Position numbers and translations under genes: made by a program. The notes beneath the pieces are model-generated. The model saw nothing but the letters and a program-made list of their open reading frames with translations, was not told the origin of the DNA and did not search any database. Shown here one piece after another: positions 61,835 to 64,000 of a stretch of DNA of 64,000 nt. The DNA is taken from contig JAVBLY010000004.1 in NCBI GenBank assembly GCA_031553035.1, positions 1 through 64,000 of the forward strand, read 5' to 3'. How positions within the stretch are numbered: position 1 is the stretch's first letter; each line of letters begins with the position of its first letter. The DNA is from JAVBLY01 sp031553035 (lineage in GTDB: Bacteria > Bacillota > Clostridia > Peptostreptococcales > Anaerovoracaceae).

Positions 61835-62080
61835 ATGTCAAATTGTCGGGAACTGAAAATATTCAAAATGGACGACGGCACAGTTGTTGAAGAAAAAGTA
61901 TGCGAAAACTTTGTATGCAAGTACTGCGCCGGCGAAGCGACAACATTCAACTATGTGGGTGACATGTGTCTCCAGGCTTTTGTTGACCACAAAGAATTAT
62001 GCGGCGCTTATATAAACGACGATAAATATGACGGTTACATTAATGAATGTGTAAATTGCGTTGATTACATCGCTAAATAA
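61835..62080 (+). CDS. small cysteine-rich protein of unknown function
   Basis: 81 residues from ATG 61835, seven bases after AAGGAG. Eight cysteines: 4, 23, 28, 31, 45, 56, 72 and 75, including two CxxC pairs (VCKYCA and ECVNCV). No signal peptide. This suggests a zinc or iron-sulfur site in the cytoplasm. I do not recognise the family. It is divergent from the Crp/Fnr gene and shares its operator region, so it probably belongs to the same regulon as the molybdenum hydroxylase, perhaps as an electron carrier or assembly factor (inference). Its 3' end overlaps the convergent nitroreductase by eight bases. Confidence 0.7.
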   Translation: MSNCRELKIFKMDDGTVVEEKVCENFVCKYCAGEATTFNYVGDMCLQAFVDHKELCGAYINDDKYDGYINECVNCVDYIAK

Positions 62081-62597
62081 AGTTCTTAGTCACTCTGTCC
62101 ACGGGAATATTCCTCTTCGTGTATTTTTCATCTGTTTTTCCAAGTATTATCCCGCAGCAAGGCACAAATCCTTCAGGAAGTTTAAGTTTTGCCTTTAACT
62201 CATCTGATAAAAGACGTACAGCTCCCCAAATGTCACAGTGTCCCACACCAAGATCGACTGCTGCCATGGTCAGTGTCTGGACCATTATCGCAGCATTTGA
62301 ATATTGAACGTTTTCCACAGGTCCCTCATCATTTCTTGCAGAAACGATAATTAGAGTGGGGGCCCCGTACAGAGGATGCATGTCGGGGTCACCAAATGCA
62401 TTTGCCGCATTTTCATCGATGGACTTAAGTAACTCCGGTTTTTCGATTATTGTCAGATGGAGATTATCATATTTTGCCCTTCCTACAGGAGAAGCGTCCG
62501 TTGCCCTCATTATTGACTTGAAATCATCCTCGGAAATTTTTTCACCGGTATAACTTCTTATTGATTTTCGACTGAATAAATTATCCATAGTGTCCAT
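62073..62597 (-). CDS. nitroreductase family protein
   Basis: 174 residues. LFSRKSIRSYTGEKISEDDFKSIMRA is the family opening (R-x-S-x-R-x-[Y/F]) that binds FMN; SPVGRAKYDNLHLTII, AAIMVQTLTMAAVDLGVGHCDIWG and GFVPCCGIILGKTDE follow. It is a small member of the FMN-dependent NAD(P)H oxidoreductases, with unknown natural substrate. GGAGGT lies nine bases ahead of the ATG. Convergent with the Cys-rich gene. Confidence 0.9.
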   Translation of the reverse strand: MDTMDNLFSRKSIRSYTGEKISEDDFKSIMRATDASPVGRAKYDNLHLTIIEKPELLKSIDENAANAFGDPDMHPLYGAPTLIIVSARNDEGPVENVQYSNAAIMVQTLTMAAVDLGVGHCDIWGAVRLLSDELKAKLKLPEGFVPCCGIILGKTDEKYTKRNIPVDRVTKNFI

Positions 62598-62884
62598 ATT
62601 GCTCTTACCTCCACTGTTTTTATTGAAGATTCCGTATTACTGTACTATTAATTGTATATAAAAAAATAAAGAATACAAGCTGTTTGGCTGCAATAATTAA
62701 TCGAATGAAGAGATATGATTGCAACTAAAATTTGTTTGTTAATACAAAATTCAATTTATAATTTCAAATATAATTTATTTAATAATTATTTACTGAAAAC
62801 TACGACTTATCTTTGAAAATAGTGTAAAATAGTAACAACTGTATATGACACATATTACAATTTACTAAGGTGGAGGTTAGTAAT

Positions 62885-63853
62885 ATGAAAAAATACATAA
62901 CATTCATTTCAGTCCTCTTATTGATATTTATAATTCCTGTCGGGGTATATGCGGAGGCAGTGAGCCCTTCCGTCGGTTTATCGACTTTTGATTACGACGG
63001 GGATGAGAAGTTTCTGGAAGTTTCTAATATCCCTGCTGAAGTAACCCCTGAAGCAATAGTCTGGATTATTACACCTGATAATACATCGAGCGGAACAGCA
63101 GCATCAGGGCCAAGTATAAGCATAGGAAGTGATGCCGTTAATGGGAATTATTCAGTAACTCTGGGTGAGGGCGGAGATGTTCTGACCGGTGCTTATCAAA
63201 TAACCCAAAGAATGATCACGATCAAACCAAATGATGTCACTGAAGAATTTGCGAAACAGACAATCAAACCAAAATCATTTAAAATAACGTCAGGAAAACT
63301 GGTAACGAATCATGCAATTACCGTTGTTTACAGTGGCAGCAATAATAAAGTAGGCGAGACAAAGAGCGGAATATCCAGTTATATAATAAAGGATGGAAAT
63401 TCTACTATAGTAACCGGCAATTATAAAGTAACTGCATTGACAGGAAAATTGACACTTGTCAAACCATTTGAACCGACTGTTGATCCTGAGCCGGAGTTGA
63501 TACTGGGGGGAGGGGAAGTGGCACATCCTTCTTCTCCGTCTTCGGACACTGGTAACCGTTTCGGTAATCAAACTGGTTCCAACACGGCAAGTAACACTAA
63601 TTCCAGTACCGGTAGTAATGATGATACAAATACGGCTGATACGTCAGGTACGTCCGATGGTGTAGTGATAGGTGACGGCAGTGTACCGCTTGACGATGGA
63701 CTTGATGGAATAACCGGACCGCCTGCTGATAGTGAAGTAAATAATGCGTTGGGGATTGCTTTGTTTCTGGCTGCATTTTTAATAATAGCGATTATAGTGA
63801 TTTATCTCATCGCACGACATAGGAACAAAGTCAAGGATAGCGTTTATCATTAA
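62885..63853 (+). CDS. exported surface protein with Ser/Thr/Asn stalk and C-terminal anchor
   Basis: 322 residues from ATG 62885, nine bases after GGAGG; the GTG at 62870 overlaps that site. Signal peptide (about 1-25, ending VYAEA), then two beta-rich modules of about 85 residues each that look like Ig-type or MBG-like repeats (NPEVTPEAIVW-type and IKPKSFKITSGKLVTNH). A Ser/Thr/Asn/Gly-rich low-complexity stalk (about 225-275) and a membrane helix (about 290-312) with basic tail RHRNK end the chain. Function unknown. The gap 62598-62884 is AT-rich with no clear feature. Confidence 0.8.
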   Translation: MKKYITFISVLLLIFIIPVGVYAEAVSPSVGLSTFDYDGDEKFLEVSNIPAEVTPEAIVWIITPDNTSSGTAASGPSISIGSDAVNGNYSVTLGEGGDVLTGAYQITQRMITIKPNDVTEEFAKQTIKPKSFKITSGKLVTNHAITVVYSGSNNKVGETKSGISSYIIKDGNSTIVTGNYKVTALTGKLTLVKPFEPTVDPEPELILGGGEVAHPSSPSSDTGNRFGNQTGSNTASNTNSSTGSNDDTNTADTSGTSDGVVIGDGSVPLDDGLDGITGPPADSEVNNALGIALFLAAFLIIAIIVIYLIARHRNKVKDSVYH

Positions 63854-63885
63854 CCCCGTATTACCAAGCAGCATCAATCAATAAT

Positions 63886-63925
63886 GGGGCTGTCTCAAAT
63901 AATTTTTAGAGACAGCTCTATTTAT
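63886..63925 (+). terminator. terminator after the last surface gene
   Basis: GGGCTGTCTC (from 63887) pairs with GAGACAGCTC (63909-63918); the T-run is weak. It may serve both converging genes. Confidence 0.65.
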
Positions 63926-63937
63926 GTTGGTTCTTTA

Positions 63938-64000
63938 TTAGTTTAATAATTTAAAATGATTCTTATTGAAATCGATCAGACCGTCTTCTTTCATCTTAAG
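63938..64000 (-). CDS. C-terminal fragment of a probable Crp/Fnr family regulator (runs off the window)
   Basis: The last 63 bases read on the minus strand as LKMKEDGLIDFNKNHFKLLN and then TAA (63940-63938). This matches the end of the HTH domain and tail seen in many Crp/Fnr proteins of Clostridia (L-K-x-[D/E]-G-L-I-x-x-x-x-x). Only 20 residues are visible, so the call rests on this short segment. It is convergent with the surface gene. Confidence 0.5.
   Translation of the reverse strand, partial: LKMKEDGLIDFNKNHFKLLN

Overview
The window looks like chromosomal DNA of a low-to-moderate GC anaerobic Firmicute of the class Clostridia. The evidence is AT-rich intergenic DNA, strong GGAGG-type ribosome binding sites, single-membrane surface proteins with C-terminal membrane anchors, many ferredoxin/flavin enzymes and a 4-hydroxybutyryl-CoA dehydratase. 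The last is typical of amino-acid fermenters such as Clostridium aminobutyricum, so an Anaerovoracaceae-like (old Family XIII) host is a reasonable guess but not proven. I see no rRNA, tRNA, CRISPR array, prophage or transposase.

Layout. 1-12.4 kb is an accessory, surface-oriented region: a lipoprotein, a flavodoxin, large exported proteins, a HicAB toxin-antitoxin pair, a decayed copy of the lipoprotein gene, a Fic protein and a LytTR/GHKL two-component system with an exported protein between its two genes. Flanks of one surface gene are repeated at a second site that lacks the gene. 12.4-20.9 kb is a complete shikimate, Phe and Tyr operon (aroF-tyrA-aroB-aroA-aroC-pheA-aroE/K fusion-aroQ). 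It is preceded by a Tyr/Phe-rich leader peptide and mutually exclusive hairpins, a ribosome-mediated attenuator that I consider the best regulatory find here. 21-24.4 kb holds a drug exporter, an HdeD-like protein and a VOC protein. 24.4-29.6 kb is a urease operon (ureABCEFGD) with a variant active-site flap. 29.6-37 kb holds regulators, acetyltransferases, a hybrid kinase and an ABC exporter. 37.2-42.6 kb is a redox cluster: a rubredoxin/glutamate-synthase-like flavoprotein, a flavodoxin-ferredoxin and a four-gene 2-oxoacid:ferredoxin oxidoreductase whose gamma subunit is fused to a universal-stress-like domain. 42.6-53.2 kb is mixed: endonuclease IV, PurC, 4-hydroxybutyryl-CoA dehydratase, methyltransferases, a B12/radical SAM protein, a LysE exporter and a two-component system. 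53.3-57 kb holds two tandem paralogous beta-helix surface proteins. 57-62.6 kb is a three-subunit molybdenum hydroxylase operon with a Crp/Fnr regulator, a Cys-rich small protein and a nitroreductase. The window ends with another anchored surface protein and the tail of a probable Crp/Fnr gene.

How genes may work together (inference). The KOR and glutamate-synthase-like genes could make 2-oxoglutarate and glutamate using reduced ferredoxin. The urease would supply ammonia. The aromatic operon would be switched by charged tRNA-Tyr/Phe supply. The Crp-type regulator probably controls the molybdenum hydroxylase, itself and the Cys-rich gene through a shared GCTACATGT-containing site. Two intergenic regions 20 kb apart carry the same family of AGTGACAG/AGTGAGAG hairpins, which I cannot assign to a known repeat class.
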